64,000 nt of DNA. It comes from Mycobacterium asiaticum DSM 44297. Lineage in GTDB: Bacteria > Actinomycetota > Actinomycetes > Mycobacteriales > Mycobacteriaceae. Shown piece by piece: positions 15,330 to 24,887 of this stretch. Where the stretch lies: NCBI RefSeq assembly GCF_000613245.1, contig NZ_HG964936.1:1554156-1618155 (forward strand), given 5' to 3'. The translations under genes were made by a program, and so were the position numbers. The notes below the pieces were generated by a model. It was not told the DNA's origin, searched no databases, and saw only the letters and a program-made list of their open reading frames with translations. Numbering within the stretch: position 1 is the stretch's first letter; the number at the start of each line of letters is the position of its first letter.

Positions 15330-16145
15330 TTGGCGAACTACACTGCTGCCGACGTCAAGCGACTTCGGGAGCTGACCGGTGCTGGCATGCTCGACTGCAA
15401 GAACGCGCTGGTGGAAACCGACGGTGACTTCGACAAGGCCGTCGAGGCGCTCCGCATCAAGGGCGCGAAAGACGTTGGCAAGCGCGCCGAGCGGGCTACG
15501 GCCGAAGGCCTGGTCGCCGCCAAGGACGGCGCGCTGATCGAGCTGAACTGCGAGACGGACTTCGTCGCCAAGAACGCGGAGTTCCAAGAGCTGGCCAACA
15601 AGGTCGTCGAAGCCGCGGTGTCCGCCAAGGCCACCGATGTCGACTCCTTGAAGGCGGCCAGCGCCGGCGGGCAGACGGTCGAGGAGGCCATCGCTGCGCT
15701 CTCGGCCAAGATCGGCGAAAAGCTGGAGCTGCGCCGGGTGGCAATCTTCGACGGCACCGTCGAGACGTACCTGCACCGTCGTTCGGCCGACCTGCCGCCC
15801 GCCGTTGGTGTGCTGGTCGAGTACAGCGGCGACAACGCCGAGGCCGCTCACGCAGTGGCGCTGCAGATCGCCGCGCTCAAGGCGCGCTACCTTACCCGTG
15901 AGGACGTGCCCGAAGACGTCGTCGCGAGCGAGCGCCGCATCGCCGAGGAGACCGCCAAGGCCGAGGGCAAGCCGGAGCAGGCGCTGCCCAAGATCGTCGA
16001 GGGGCGGGTGAACGGCTTCTTCAAGGACACCGTGCTGCTGGAGCAGCCCTCGGTGTCGGACAACAAGAAGACCGTCAAGGCGCTGCTCGACGAGGCCGGA
16101 GTCACCGTGACTCGGTTCGTCCGGTTCGAGGTCGGCCAGGCCTGA
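15330..16145 (+). CDS. tsf: Elongation factor Ts
   Basis: 271 aa, TTG start with AGGAAAGG upstream. N-terminal UBA-like domain ([21 protein letters not shown]), the EF-Tu interaction motif [10 protein letters not shown], the paired core domains and the C-terminal FVRFEVG end are all present. It exchanges GDP for GTP on EF-Tu in the cytoplasm. Downstream partner of rpsB, as in nearly all bacteria. Confidence 0.98.
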   Translation: MANYTAADVKRLRELTGAGMLDCKNALVETDGDFDKAVEALRIKGAKDVGKRAERATAEGLVAAKDGALIELNCETDFVAKNAEFQELANKVVEAAVSAKATDVDSLKAASAGGQTVEEAIAALSAKIGEKLELRRVAIFDGTVETYLHRRSADLPPAVGVLVEYSGDNAEAAHAVALQIAALKARYLTREDVPEDVVASERRIAEETAKAEGKPEQALPKIVEGRVNGFFKDTVLLEQPSVSDNKKTVKALLDEAGVTVTRFVRFEVGQA

Positions 16146-16162
16146 CGGGCGGGCGAGCGGCC

Positions 16163-17563
16163 ATGCCTCGCGTACACGCTTTCGGCGACGACGCCCTCGG
16201 CGAGCTGGACGCTGTCGGGCTCGCCGAGGCACTGCGATCCCGACAGCTGAGTCCGCATGAGGTCGTCGAGGCGGCGATCGCGCGCAGCGAGGCCGTCAAC
16301 GAACAGCTCAACGGCCTGGCGTACCGGTCCTACGACACCGCGCGCGAGGAAGCGTCACGCGAGGTCACCGGCTTCTTCTGCGGCGTGCCGACCTTCATCA
16401 AGGACAACGTCGACGTCGCCGGTCAGCCGTCGATGCGTGGCACCGACGCTTGGACCCCCTACCCGGCGAAATCGCACAGCGAAGTTGCGCGAGTGGTGCT
16501 CGGCACCGGGCTGATCTCGCTGGGCAAGACCCAGCTATCGGAGTTTGGGTTCAGCGGCGCTGCCGAACACCCGCGCCTCGGGCCAGTGCGCAACCCGTGG
16601 AACCCCGAATACACCGCGGGTGCCTCCTCGTCGGGGTCGGGAGCTTTCGTCGCTGCCGGAGTGGTGCCGATCGCACACGCGAACGACGGCGGCGGCTCCA
16701 TCCGCATTCCCGCCGCCTGCAACGGTCTGGTGGGACTCAAGCCGTCACGCGGCCGGTTGCCGCTGGACCCCGAGTTGCGCCGGCTGCCGGTGGTGATTGT
16801 CGCCAACGGTGTGGTGACCCGCTCCGTGCGCGACACGGCCGCGTTCTTCCGCGAGGCCGAACGCGCGTACCGGGCACGCAAGCTGCCCCCAATCGGCGAT
16901 GTCAGCCGGCCGGGCAAGCAGCGGCTGAAGATCGCCGTGCTGACCCGTTCGGTCGATTACGAATCCAGCGCCGAAGTCACGGACCTGACGTTGAAGACCG
17001 CCACCCTGCTCGAGGAACTCGGCCACCGCATCGAGCACCTCGATGCCCCGCCCGTGGCAAGCACGTTCGGCGACGACTTCGTGCTCTACTGGGGTCTGTT
17101 GGCGCTGGCACAGCTGCGTACTGGCCGGCTCACCTTTGGCAAGACGTTCGACCCGTCCCGGCTGGACAACCTGACCCTGGGATTGGCTCGGCACGCCAGT
17201 CGTAACCTGCACCGGATACCCCGGGCGATCGTGCGGCTGCGCGGCGCGCGGCGGCAGAGCGCACCCTTGTACGCCAGTTATGACGCCGTCCTGACCCCGA
17301 CGGTGGCTGCCGAGCCGCCCCAGATCGGTTATCTGGATCCCAGCGACTACCACCAGGTCATCGACCGGCTGTCACGTTGGGTGGCGTTCACGCCCCTACA
17401 GAACGTCACCGGCGACCCGGCGATCTCGTTGCCGCTGGCTCAGTCCGCCAACGGCCTGCCGGTGGGCATGATGCTCTCGGCGGCCGTCGGCGCCGAAGCG
17501 CGGCTGCTCGAACTGGCCTTCGAGCTCGAAGAGGCCAGCCCGTGGACCCGGATCCAGGACTGA
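16163..17563 (+). CDS. amiC: Amidase signature family enzyme (AmiC)
   Basis: 466 aa. Ser-cisSer-Lys triad motifs: Lys in GVPTFIKDNVDVAG, the Gly/Ser-rich segment AGASSSGSGAFVAAG and the DGGGSIRIPAACNGLVGLKP loop with cis-Ser. C-terminal FTPLQNVTGDPAISLPL also fits. It hydrolyses an amide of unknown natural substrate in the cytoplasm; Rv2888c orthologue by position. It follows tsf by 17 bases and ends 4 bases before the convergent MarR gene. Confidence 0.93.
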   Translation: MPRVHAFGDDALGELDAVGLAEALRSRQLSPHEVVEAAIARSEAVNEQLNGLAYRSYDTAREEASREVTGFFCGVPTFIKDNVDVAGQPSMRGTDAWTPYPAKSHSEVARVVLGTGLISLGKTQLSEFGFSGAAEHPRLGPVRNPWNPEYTAGASSSGSGAFVAAGVVPIAHANDGGGSIRIPAACNGLVGLKPSRGRLPLDPELRRLPVVIVANGVVTRSVRDTAAFFREAERAYRARKLPPIGDVSRPGKQRLKIAVLTRSVDYESSAEVTDLTLKTATLLEELGHRIEHLDAPPVASTFGDDFVLYWGLLALAQLRTGRLTFGKTFDPSRLDNLTLGLARHASRNLHRIPRAIVRLRGARRQSAPLYASYDAVLTPTVAAEPPQIGYLDPSDYHQVIDRLSRWVAFTPLQNVTGDPAISLPLAQSANGLPVGMMLSAAVGAEARLLELAFELEEASPWTRIQD

Positions 17564-17567
17564 CCGC

Positions 17568-17987
17568 TCAGTCCGCACCCAGCGTCTCCAGCATGCGGCG
17601 GAACTCCCGCTGCTGAGCGTCGGTCAACCGGGCGAGCAACCGGGCGTCCGCGGCAAAGACGACGGTTTCGGCGCGCTGCAACAGCGCGCGGCCCGCGGCG
17701 GTCAACGATGCCGGCAGTGCCCGGCCGGAGGACACCGACGCCGGCCGCTCCACCGCCCCTAGGTCCTGCAGCTTGCGCAGCACCGTATTCATTGCCTGCG
17801 GTGTGACATTGGCGCGCCGGGCCAGGTCGGCGCTCGACGACCCAGGGGACTGGAAGAGTATCCGCAGGCAGACGAATTCCGCGATGGTGAGCCCCAGCGG
17901 GGTCAATGCGGCCGAGACCTCCGGTCGCAGCACGGCCCCCACTCGATATAGCAGGTAGCCCAGCGGGGCATCGCGACCTTCGGTCAT
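17568..17987 (-). CDS. MarR-family transcriptional regulator
   Basis: 139 aa. Winged-helix architecture: dimerisation helices at both ends and the recognition region SSADLARRANVTPQAMNTVLRKLQDLGAVERP with wing VSSGRALPASLTAAGRALL. Orthologue of Rv2887 by position and look; Rv2887 is known as a ligand-responsive repressor of Rv0560c. Convergent with amiC. A palindrome directly upstream of its ATG suggests autoregulation. Confidence 0.92.
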   Translation of the reverse strand: MTEGRDAPLGYLLYRVGAVLRPEVSAALTPLGLTIAEFVCLRILFQSPGSSSADLARRANVTPQAMNTVLRKLQDLGAVERPASVSSGRALPASLTAAGRALLQRAETVVFAADARLLARLTDAQQREFRRMLETLGAD

Positions 17988-18267
17988 ATCAAGTATCTTG
18001 ACATACTGACGGCCCTTTCCCTCGCAGCTTTGCCTGCAATTTGAATTGCCGCGCCTGATGCCAGTGTGAATGCTGTGGCGGAAATGGGATGTGGCTTAAA
18101 TCAAAATCCGAGCGTCTGTGCAGGTCAGGGCGTGTTCAAAGGGCATTCCCGTAGATGCGCGTGTTTGAGCCTGCAATTCAGCGGCAATGCGGAAAAGCGT
18201 GCGGTTGAGCGCCCGATGAAGAGTTGCTGACCGCGTGCAACGAAACCCAACGGAGAGGATTCTCAGC
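17988..18267. promoter_or_regulatory. Divergent intergenic region, MarR gene and MPT63-like gene
   Basis: 280 bases serving two outward transcripts. Besides the operator it holds the decamer GCCTGCAATT twice (18032-18041 and 18170-18179). The ribosome-binding site GGAGAGGA (18252-18259) fixes the downstream GTG start. No confident -35/-10 pair was found. Confidence 0.35.
17989..18001. promoter_or_regulatory. Palindromic operator candidate for the MarR regulator
   Basis: TCAAG-N3-CTTGA begins one base before the regulator start codon, within a longer partly symmetric stretch containing GTAT and ATAC flanks. Size and position fit an autoregulatory MarR site that would block the promoter or ribosome access. 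Confidence 0.45.
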
Positions 18268-18948
18268 GTGAAGTTCACCAAAACCACTGCAAAGACGGCC
18301 CTTGGCGCCGCCGGCATAGCGGCGGTGAGCCTTTTCGGCGCAGCCACTGCGTCGTCCGCGCCCACCATCGTTGAGGGACTTGGCACACCCGAGACTCTGG
18401 TCGACGGCCCACTGGTGACTGACTACACCGTCAGCAACCTGCAGCCGGCCAACATCACCATTCCTGGCTACACCCCGAAGGGCCAGCTGTGGCAGGCCGA
18501 CGTGAACGTCAAGGCCAACAGCGGTGTGGTGACGCCGGTCGTGTCCAACTTCAACGCCCGCGCCGAGGGCCAGAACTACCGGGTGATCAGCGTGCCGGCC
18601 ACCCCGCAGGGTCTCAGCCCGGCCCCGATCACGCAGGGCAACACCGCGACCGGCAAGATTTACTTTGACGTGACCGGTCCCGCCCCGACCGGAGTCGTCT
18701 ACAACGACGGCGTCCAGGACGTCCTGGTGTGGGAGACCAGCCCGGGCAGCCTGCCGGCGCCCAACTCGGTGCCCGGCCAGCAGCTGCCGAACACCGTGCC
18801 CGGTCAGCCCAACACGGTGCCCGGCCAGGTGAACCCGGCTCCCAACCAGGTCAACCCCAACCCGGCTCCGGGCCAGCCGAACGCCGTGCCCGGCCAGGCC
18901 AACCAGGTCCCCGGACCGGTAACGCCTGAGTCGCCGGAACAGGCCTAA
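18268..18948 (+). CDS. Secreted MPT63-family protein with Pro/Gly/Asn-rich tail
   Basis: 226 aa from GTG 18268, preceded by a strong ribosome-binding site. Signal peptide to about residue 31 (AGIAAVSLFGAATASSA). The middle ~125 residues follow the MPT63/DUF1942 beta-sandwich: YTVSNLQPANITIPGYTPKG, GVVTPVVSNFNARA, NYRVI, TGKIYFDVTGP and a VLVWE end, matching the secreted antigen MPT63 motif by motif. Unlike MPT63, which ends there, it continues with ~65 residues built on repeats of VPGQ/NxVPGQ. Probably extracellular or wall-associated. A strong hairpin follows the stop, so it is likely a single-gene unit. Confidence 0.85.
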   Translation: MKFTKTTAKTALGAAGIAAVSLFGAATASSAPTIVEGLGTPETLVDGPLVTDYTVSNLQPANITIPGYTPKGQLWQADVNVKANSGVVTPVVSNFNARAEGQNYRVISVPATPQGLSPAPITQGNTATGKIYFDVTGPAPTGVVYNDGVQDVLVWETSPGSLPAPNSVPGQQLPNTVPGQPNTVPGQVNPAPNQVNPNPAPGQPNAVPGQANQVPGPVTPESPEQA

Positions 18949-18980
18949 GGCTCACGCCTAACCAGGCTTGACCAACCCCT

Positions 18981-19018
18981 CAGCCACCCCGCGCCACGCC
19001 CTTGGCGCGGGGTGGCTG
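18981..19018 (+). terminator. Terminator of the MPT63-like gene
   Basis: A perfect 16-bp stem (CAGCCACCCCGCGCCA with its complement) and a 6-base loop, 32 bases after the stop codon. The downstream sequence is only weakly U-rich, as is usual for mycobacterial terminators. Confidence 0.75.
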
Positions 19019-19065
19019 CTGTTGTGAGGCCGAGATTATCTGAATTGTGTGTGGGTGATCTGGGT

Positions 19066-20013
19066 ATGCGAGAACACATGACTCACAGCGATCACCGGCC
19101 CTCGGAAGTTGTCGACCAAGCTCAGCGCCAAGCTGACGAAGCCCGTGCGTCCATGCAGCGCAAGCGCGAGAAGCAAGAGGGAGGCATCAGCGGTTGGGTG
19201 GCGCAGCGGGCCGGCCAGTGGGACCTGGAAGGGCAGGACGAGGCCACCATGCACCGCCAGAAGTTCTTCTGGAACGCGTTGGTGGATTACTGGTTCCGGA
19301 TGGAGATCGACGGTTGGGAGAACATCGGCGAGGCACCCGTGCTATTGATCGGAATCCACTCCGGTGCCCCGTTCGTGTGGGATGCGTGGACGGTGGGACT
19401 GCAGTGGTGGCGGCGCTTCGGGCCCGAACGGCCGTTGCACGGGACCGCCCACGACGCGCTGATGGCCATCCCGGGAATCGGTCGTTACTTTCGGGCGATG
19501 GGTGTGTTGCCCGCGGCGCCGGACGCGATCGCCACCGCGCTTGCCGAGGGACGAGACGTCGCTTTGTGGCCCGGCGGGGAGGTGGATTCGCTTCGCCCAT
19601 GGATCGAACGCGACCGTGCCAACCTGGCCGGTCGCAAGGGGTTCGTGAAGATGGCGATCCGGGCCGGGGTGCCGATTGTCCCGATCGCCACCGTAGGCGG
19701 GGCCGACGCGATGCCTGTGTTGATCCGCGGAGATCGCCTGTCGCGGGCGCTGCGGCTGGACAAGTTGCTGCGGCTAAAGGTATTTCCAGTGGCGATATCG
19801 CTGCCCTGGGGCATCGCGCCTGCGGCCCTGCCGCAACTGCCGCTGCCCGCCAAGATCAGGACTCGCTTCATGCCGCCGGTCGAGTTGGATAACGACGCCG
19901 CCCGCGCCGATGATGACGCGTACGTCGAGGCCAAGTACCGGGAGGTGCAGGACAGCATCCAACGTGGCATGGATGCGCTAGCGCGCAAGCGTGCCCTGCC
20001 CGTCTTCGGCTGA
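19066..20013 (+). CDS. PlsC-type acyltransferase
   Basis: About 315 aa; ATG 19078 is an alternative start. Residues ~85-260 form a lysophospholipid acyltransferase-like domain: IGIHSGAPFVWDAW in the place of the catalytic H-x4-D block (the spacing is not canonical), HGTAHDALMAIPGIGRYFRAMG, LWPGGEVDSLRPW (the family's F-P-E-G/R block) and IVPIATVGGAD. Likely transfers a fatty acyl chain to a glycerolipid at the inner membrane face. No orthologue at this place in H37Rv that I recall; it stands between the MPT63-like gene and the convergent response regulator. Confidence 0.75.
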   Translation: MREHMTHSDHRPSEVVDQAQRQADEARASMQRKREKQEGGISGWVAQRAGQWDLEGQDEATMHRQKFFWNALVDYWFRMEIDGWENIGEAPVLLIGIHSGAPFVWDAWTVGLQWWRRFGPERPLHGTAHDALMAIPGIGRYFRAMGVLPAAPDAIATALAEGRDVALWPGGEVDSLRPWIERDRANLAGRKGFVKMAIRAGVPIVPIATVGGADAMPVLIRGDRLSRALRLDKLLRLKVFPVAISLPWGIAPAALPQLPLPAKIRTRFMPPVELDNDAARADDDAYVEAKYREVQDSIQRGMDALARKRALPVFG

Positions 20014-20017
20014 GGAC

Positions 20018-20743
20018 TCAGCGAGCGACCGGTTCCCACGCGGGCTTCAGGACCGGCTCGAGGACGATCCAGCGGGGCAGCGGCGGAGAGACTGCCATGT
20101 AGCCCACGCCGCGCACGGTGTCGACCATCGACTCATGTGCGGCACCGAGTTTGGCGCGCAGTCGCCGCACGTGCACGTCGACGGTCCGGACTCGGCCGTT
20201 GCTCTCATAGCCCCACACCTCGTGCATCAACCGGGTCCGGCTGAACGCCCGGCCGGCGTGCTGCACGAGGAAATTGAGTAATTTGAACTCGGTCAGCGTC
20301 AGATCCAGGTCCCGTCCGGCCAACGACGCCGTGTAGCTGGCCGGGTGCAGTCGGAGGTCACCGAATTCCAAGGTGCCGCCGATGGCCTTACGTCGCCGCT
20401 GCACCGCCAGTCGCAAGCGTGCCTGCATCTCGGCCGCGCCGGCGGCGGCCACCACTACGTCGTCGTAGTTCCAGTCGACATCGACCTCGCTCAATGTGGC
20501 TGGGGCAACGACGACGACCACGGCCACCGCGGGCGCATTGGCAGTCAGCCAGCGACACGCCCGCCGGGCACTCACCGGATCGGTGCGGGCGTCAACAATC
20601 GCTACATCAGCACCTTCGGCGGCCTCGTGGTGTGCGGTGTCCAGGGGGAGGCTGCGCACGGTAAGCGCAAAGGTATCCAAATCCGGCAGGGTGACCCGGA
20701 AGTCGGCGTCGTCGGTGAACAGAAGCACATCCACCTCGCGCAC
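20018..20743 (-). CDS. Orphan OmpR-type response regulator
   Basis: 241 aa. The receiver domain is degenerate: TDDAD and VAIVDARTD are present, but the usual lysine block is not evident. The C-terminal winged helix is complete (LTLTEFKLLNFLVQHAGRAF, RTVDVHVRRLRAKLG, VRGVGYM). Orthologue of Rv2884 by position. No sensor kinase gene is nearby, so phosphorylation partner and targets are unknown; a phosphorylation-independent mode is possible. Confidence 0.88.
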   Translation of the reverse strand: MREVDVLLFTDDADFRVTLPDLDTFALTVRSLPLDTAHHEAAEGADVAIVDARTDPVSARRACRWLTANAPAVAVVVVVAPATLSEVDVDWNYDDVVVAAAGAAEMQARLRLAVQRRRKAIGGTLEFGDLRLHPASYTASLAGRDLDLTLTEFKLLNFLVQHAGRAFSRTRLMHEVWGYESNGRVRTVDVHVRRLRAKLGAAHESMVDTVRGVGYMAVSPPLPRWIVLEPVLKPAWEPVAR

Positions 20744-20862
20744 CCCCGACCCGTAGCCACCTCCGCGGAGCTCCCCCCGACAGCGGTCCGAATACCCCTC
20801 TCATCGTGCGATTATTCCAGTTTTGTTACGACCGGGTGGGCCGAACCGGTCCCGGAAAGTTC

Positions 20863-20898
20863 GATGGGCCCGGTCCGAGATTCCAGACCGGGCCCATC
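20863..20898 (-). terminator. Terminator of the CsbD-like gene
   Basis: GATGGGCCCGGTC and its exact complement form a 13-bp stem with a 10-base loop, 14 bases beyond the csbD-like stop on the minus strand. Confidence 0.7.
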
Positions 20899-20911
20899 CT
20901 GAGACAAGTTT

Positions 20912-21148
20912 CTATTGGTTGGACTTCTGGCGTTCCTCGGCGACCTGCGCGGCGCTGCGGGCCGCCTCGGCCTGCGCTTCCTTCTTGGCCGCGTCGCGCT
21001 GTGCCTCCGCCTTGTCCTGCTGTGCTTCACCCTCGTTGACGAGGTCGCCCCGCCCGGTCACCGTCCCGATGACCTCCTTGGCCTTGCCCTTGACGTCCTC
21101 GACGACGCCCTTGACCGCTTCCGCAGGTCCGGAGTTGCTGTCCGCCAT
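20912..21148 (-). CDS. CsbD-family small stress protein
   Basis: 78 aa, starting MADSNSG, with a very strong ribosome-binding site (GAGGAGGAAA) on the minus strand. The family core is AVKGVVEDVKGKAKEVIGTV followed by GDLVNEGEAQQDKAEAQ, then a long charged Ala/Glu/Lys/Arg helix. CsbD proteins are small, hydrophilic, general-stress-induced proteins of unknown mechanism. A much longer open frame on this strand runs back through pyrH and frr; it is a shadow, and the gene proper starts here. Divergent from pyrH. Confidence 0.85.
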   Translation of the reverse strand: MADSNSGPAEAVKGVVEDVKGKAKEVIGTVTGRGDLVNEGEAQQDKAEAQRDAAKKEAQAEAARSAAQVAEERQKSNQ

Positions 21149-21406
21149 GATTTCCTCCTCAGTTACCCGTACCGAGCGCCCAAAAACGCCGATCGAACGA
21201 GCGACCGGCAAGTGCGCGGCGGTGCGGGTCCTCAACTTCGCAAGACCGCGTCGACCGCCGCTCGCAGCGAATTCCCGGACCGGCGCAGGATCAAACATGC
21301 GCGCGCAATAGTGCACCCCGCCCACGCCAGAGCAGGGCAATGAGGCAGGATTGAGACGCGCCGCCCCGGGTCGTTGCCGGGTTGGCAATCTCGTGCGAGG
21401 AGATCG
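21149..21406. promoter_or_regulatory. Divergent intergenic region, CsbD-like gene and pyrH
   Basis: 258 bases holding both outward promoters. The pyrH end has GAGGAG as ribosome-binding site (about 21397-21402). I see no strong hairpin or clear promoter hexamers. Confidence 0.3.
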
Positions 21407-22174
21407 ATGACGGAGCCAAAGCCGACGAGCAGCAACGGTGTGCCCGCCCATTCGGTTTCCGGCTCCCCGTCCAAGTATTCGCGGGTGCTGCTCAAACTCG
21501 GGGGAGAGATGTTCGGCGGCGGACAGGTGGGACTGGATCCCGATGTCGTCGCGCTGGTGGCTCGGCAGATCGCTGAGGTGGTCCGCGGCGGCGTACAGGT
21601 TGCCGTCGTGATCGGCGGCGGCAACTTCTTCCGCGGGGCGCAGCTGCAGCAGCGCGGCATGGAACGCACCCGCTCGGACTACATGGGGATGCTGGGCACC
21701 GTGATGAACAGCCTGGCGCTGCAAGACTTTCTGGAAAAGGAAGGCATCGCGACCCGGGTTCAGACGGCGATCACCATGGGCCAGGTCGCCGAGCCGTATC
21801 TGCCGTTGCGGGCGGTCCGCCACTTGGAAAAGGGCCGGGTGGTGATCTTCGGCGCCGGCATGGGGTTGCCGTACTTCTCCACCGACACCACCGCGGCGCA
21901 GCGAGCGCTGGAGATCGGCGCCGAGGTAGTCCTGATGGCCAAAGCGGTGGACGGGGTGTTCGCTGACGACCCGCGCGAGAACCCCGAAGCGGAGTTGCTC
22001 ACCGCGATCAGCCACCGCGAAGTCATCGACCGGGGCTTGCGGGTGGCTGACGCCACCGCGTTCAGTCTGTGTATGGACAATGGCATGCCGATCCTGGTTT
22101 TCAATTTGCTGACCGACGGCAATATCGCCCGCGCGGTCGCTGGTGAGAAGATCGGGACGCTGGTCACCACCTGA
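21407..22174 (+). CDS. pyrH: UMP kinase
   Basis: 255 aa from MTEPKPTSS, with GAGGAG upstream. Family motifs: [61 protein letters not shown] and [15 protein letters not shown]. It phosphorylates UMP to UDP as an allosteric hexamer (GTP activates, UTP inhibits). First gene of pyrH-frr-cdsA-rlmN, the common bacterial order. Confidence 0.97.
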   Translation: MTEPKPTSSNGVPAHSVSGSPSKYSRVLLKLGGEMFGGGQVGLDPDVVALVARQIAEVVRGGVQVAVVIGGGNFFRGAQLQQRGMERTRSDYMGMLGTVMNSLALQDFLEKEGIATRVQTAITMGQVAEPYLPLRAVRHLEKGRVVIFGAGMGLPYFSTDTTAAQRALEIGAEVVLMAKAVDGVFADDPRENPEAELLTAISHREVIDRGLRVADATAFSLCMDNGMPILVFNLLTDGNIARAVAGEKIGTLVTT

Positions 22175-22240
22175 GGGGAAGGCGCGCAAACCGCGCGCGG
22201 TGACGATGCAGAGGCAAACGATGAGGAGGAGCGGCGCAAG

Positions 22241-22798
22241 ATGATAGACGAGGCTCTCTTCGACGCCGAGGAGAAAATGGAGAAGGCCGTATCGGTGGCC
22301 CGGGACGACCTCTCGACCATTCGCACCGGCCGCGCAAACCCTGGCATGTTCAACCGGATCGTCATCGATTACTACGGCGCCTCCACCCCGATCACCCAGC
22401 TGGCCAGCATCAATGTGCCCGAGGCGCGCATGGTGGTGATCAAGCCCTACGAGGCCAGCCAGCTGCACGCCATCGAGACGGCCATCCGCAACTCCGACCT
22501 CGGCGTCAACCCCACCAACGACGGCACCATCATCCGGGTGGCCATCCCGCAGCTGACCGAAGAGCGCCGGCGCGACCTGGTCAAGCAGGCCAAGGCCAAA
22601 GGCGAGGACGCGCGCGTTTCGGTGCGCAACATCCGTCGCAAGGCGATGGAGGAATTGCACCGCATCCGCAAGGACGGCGAGGCCGGCGAGGACGAGGTCG
22701 GCCGCGCCGAGAAGGACCTGGAGAAGGCCACTCACCAGTACGTCGCCCAGATCGACGAACTGGTCAAGCACAAAGAAGGCGAGCTGCTGGAGGTCTGA
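22241..22798 (+). CDS. frr: Ribosome recycling factor
   Basis: 185 aa, the usual length. Motifs: [87 protein letters not shown]. With EF-G it splits the post-termination ribosome. An AGGAGGAG ribosome-binding site precedes the ATG. Confidence 0.97.
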   Translation: MIDEALFDAEEKMEKAVSVARDDLSTIRTGRANPGMFNRIVIDYYGASTPITQLASINVPEARMVVIKPYEASQLHAIETAIRNSDLGVNPTNDGTIIRVAIPQLTEERRRDLVKQAKAKGEDARVSVRNIRRKAMEELHRIRKDGEAGEDEVGRAEKDLEKATHQYVAQIDELVKHKEGELLEV

Positions 22799-22813
22799 GG
22801 ACCTGTCCAGCGG

Positions 22814-23758
22814 TTGAGTCCATCCACGTCCGTGGCAGCTACTGAAGCCGACGCCGGCAGCACGCCCGACGAGCCGGTTGACGCCTCACAGCAGCCAGAC
22901 AAGAAGACCTCGCGGGCTGGCCGCGATCTGCCCGCCGCGATCGCGGTCGGGGCGAGCATCGGCGCGGTCCTGATTGCGACCTTGCTGTGGGTGCCGCATG
23001 TCTGGGTGCTGTACTGCGCGATGGCCGCTTTGGTGGCCAGCCACGAGGTGGTGCGCCGGCTGCGCGAGGCCGGCTATCTGATCCCGGTCATCCCGCTGCT
23101 GGTCGGCGGCCAGGTCACCGTCTGGCTGACGTGGCCGTACCGGGCCGTCGGCGCGGTCGCCGGGTTCGGCGGGATGGTCGTCATCTGCATGATCTGGCGG
23201 CTGTTCATGACCGACAAGCACTCGCCCGACATCCACGGTGCCGATGGCGCGCCGCCACCCAGCAACTACCTGCGCGACGTCTCGGCGACCGTCTTCCTGT
23301 GCGCCTGGGTGCCGCTGTTCGCGTCCTTCGCGGCGATGCTGGTCTACGACCCGCAACACGGGCCGGGCTGGGTCTTCTGCATGATGATCGCGGTCGTCTG
23401 TTCCGACACGGGCGGCTACGCGGTGGGGGCGCTGATCGGCAAACATCCGATGGTTCCGCGAATCAGTCCGAAGAAGTCCTGGGAGGGTTTCGCCGGTTCG
23501 CTGGTGTGCGGGATTACCGCGACCGTCCTTACCGCCACGTTCCTGGCCGGCAAGGAATGGTGGGTCGGTGCACTGCTGGGTTTGCTGTTCGTGCTCACCA
23601 CGACGCTTGGCGACCTGATCGAATCGCAGGTCAAGCGTGATCTTGGCATCAAAGACATGGGTCGGCTGCTGCCCGGCCACGGCGGTCTGATGGATCGGCT
23701 GGACGGCATCCTGCCCTCGGCGGTGGCCGCGTGGACCGTTCTGACGCTGTTGCCCTGA
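22814..23758 (+). CDS. cdsA: Phosphatidate cytidylyltransferase
   Basis: 314 aa from TTG 22814 (GAGGA upstream); GTG 22832 is a possible start. Hydrophilic N-terminus of ~40 residues, then about eight membrane segments. The CDS signature is complete near the C-terminus: [12 protein letters not shown] and [28 protein letters not shown]. It makes CDP-diacylglycerol from phosphatidate and CTP for phosphatidylinositol, cardiolipin and phosphatidylethanolamine synthesis in the inner membrane. Confidence 0.95.
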   Translation: MSPSTSVAATEADAGSTPDEPVDASQQPDKKTSRAGRDLPAAIAVGASIGAVLIATLLWVPHVWVLYCAMAALVASHEVVRRLREAGYLIPVIPLLVGGQVTVWLTWPYRAVGAVAGFGGMVVICMIWRLFMTDKHSPDIHGADGAPPPSNYLRDVSATVFLCAWVPLFASFAAMLVYDPQHGPGWVFCMMIAVVCSDTGGYAVGALIGKHPMVPRISPKKSWEGFAGSLVCGITATVLTATFLAGKEWWVGALLGLLFVLTTTLGDLIESQVKRDLGIKDMGRLLPGHGGLMDRLDGILPSAVAAWTVLTLLP

Positions 23759-23771
23759 TACTGGACTGGTA

Positions 23772-24887
23772 ATGGTTCAACAATTGATGTTCGAAGAGCC
23801 GTCGCCGCGCGGCTCCGTTCGGCGACCGCCGCGGCACCTCGCCGATCTCGATGCCGATGGCCGCGCCGCCGCCGTCTCGGAGCTCGGCCTGCCGGCGTTC
23901 CGGGCCAAACAGCTCGCCCACCAGTACTACGGACGGCTGATCGCCGACCCGCACCAGATGACCGATTTGCCCGCCGCGGTGCGCGACCAGGTCGCGACCA
24001 CCATGTTCCCGACGCTGCTCACCGCGGTGCGCGAGGTGACCTGCGACGCCGGCCAGACGCGAAAGACGTTGTGGCGAGCCGGCGACGGTGCCACCGTCGA
24101 GTCGGTGTTGATGCGCTACCCGCAGCGCAACACCGTGTGCATCTCTTCGCAGGCCGGCTGTGGCATGGCCTGCCCGTTCTGCGCGACGGGCCAAGGCGGG
24201 CTGACCCGCAATCTGTCGACCGCCGAGATCGTCGAGCAGGTGCGCGCCGCCGCGGTGGCATTGCGAGACGATTTCGGACCCCAACCGCAGCGACTGTCCA
24301 ATGTGGTGTTCATGGGGATGGGGGAGCCGCTGGCCAATTACGCCAGGACGGTAGCCGCGGTGCGTCGCATCATCGAGCCGCCGCCGTCCGGCTTCGGCAT
24401 CTCGGCGCGGTCGGTGACGGTTTCGACGGTCGGGCTGGCACCGGCGATCCGTAAGCTGGCCGACGAACGCCTCGGCGTGACCCTGGCGCTGTCGCTGCAT
24501 ACACCCGACGACGAGCTGCGCGACACACTGGTGCCGGTGAACAACCGGTGGAAGGTCAGTGAGGTGCTCGAGGCCGCCCGCTACTACGCCGACGTGACGG
24601 GCCGGCGGGTGTCGATCGAGTACGCGCTGATCCGCGACGTCAATGATCAACCGTGGCGGGCCGACCTGCTGGGCAAGCGACTGCACCGGGCGCTGGGGCC
24701 GCTGGCGCACGTCAACCTCATCCCGCTCAACCCGACGCCGGGCAGCGACTGGGACGCCAGCCCCAAGCCGGTGGAGCGTGAGTTCGTCAAACGTGTTCGC
24801 GCGCAAGGGGTTTCATGCACGGTGCGAGACACGCGCGGCCGGGAGATCAGCGCGGCCTGTGGACAGCTGGCCGCCGAAGGCGGGTAG
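23772..24887 (+). CDS. rlmN: 23S rRNA/tRNA adenine C2-methyltransferase RlmN
   Basis: 371 aa and intact. Radical-SAM cluster CGMACPFC in [13 protein letters not shown], the [12 protein letters not shown] segment, SVGLAPAI and [11 protein letters not shown] region, and the C-terminal catalytic cysteine in [11 protein letters not shown]. It methylates A2503 of 23S rRNA and A37 of some tRNAs. The last codons and the TAG stop lie inside the first copy of a 58-bp tandem repeat, so the C-terminus here is next to potentially unstable DNA. Confidence 0.96.
   Translation: MVQQLMFEEPSPRGSVRRPPRHLADLDADGRAAAVSELGLPAFRAKQLAHQYYGRLIADPHQMTDLPAAVRDQVATTMFPTLLTAVREVTCDAGQTRKTLWRAGDGATVESVLMRYPQRNTVCISSQAGCGMACPFCATGQGGLTRNLSTAEIVEQVRAAAVALRDDFGPQPQRLSNVVFMGMGEPLANYARTVAAVRRIIEPPPSGFGISARSVTVSTVGLAPAIRKLADERLGVTLALSLHTPDDELRDTLVPVNNRWKVSEVLEAARYYADVTGRRVSIEYALIRDVNDQPWRADLLGKRLHRALGPLAHVNLIPLNPTPGSDWDASPKPVEREFVKRVRAQGVSCTVRDTRGREISAACGQLAAEGG

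Noticed and set aside
20912..22771. A 619-codon minus-strand frame
   Set aside because: Most of it is antisense to pyrH and frr; only the last 78 codons, with a strong ribosome-binding site, encode a known family (CsbD).
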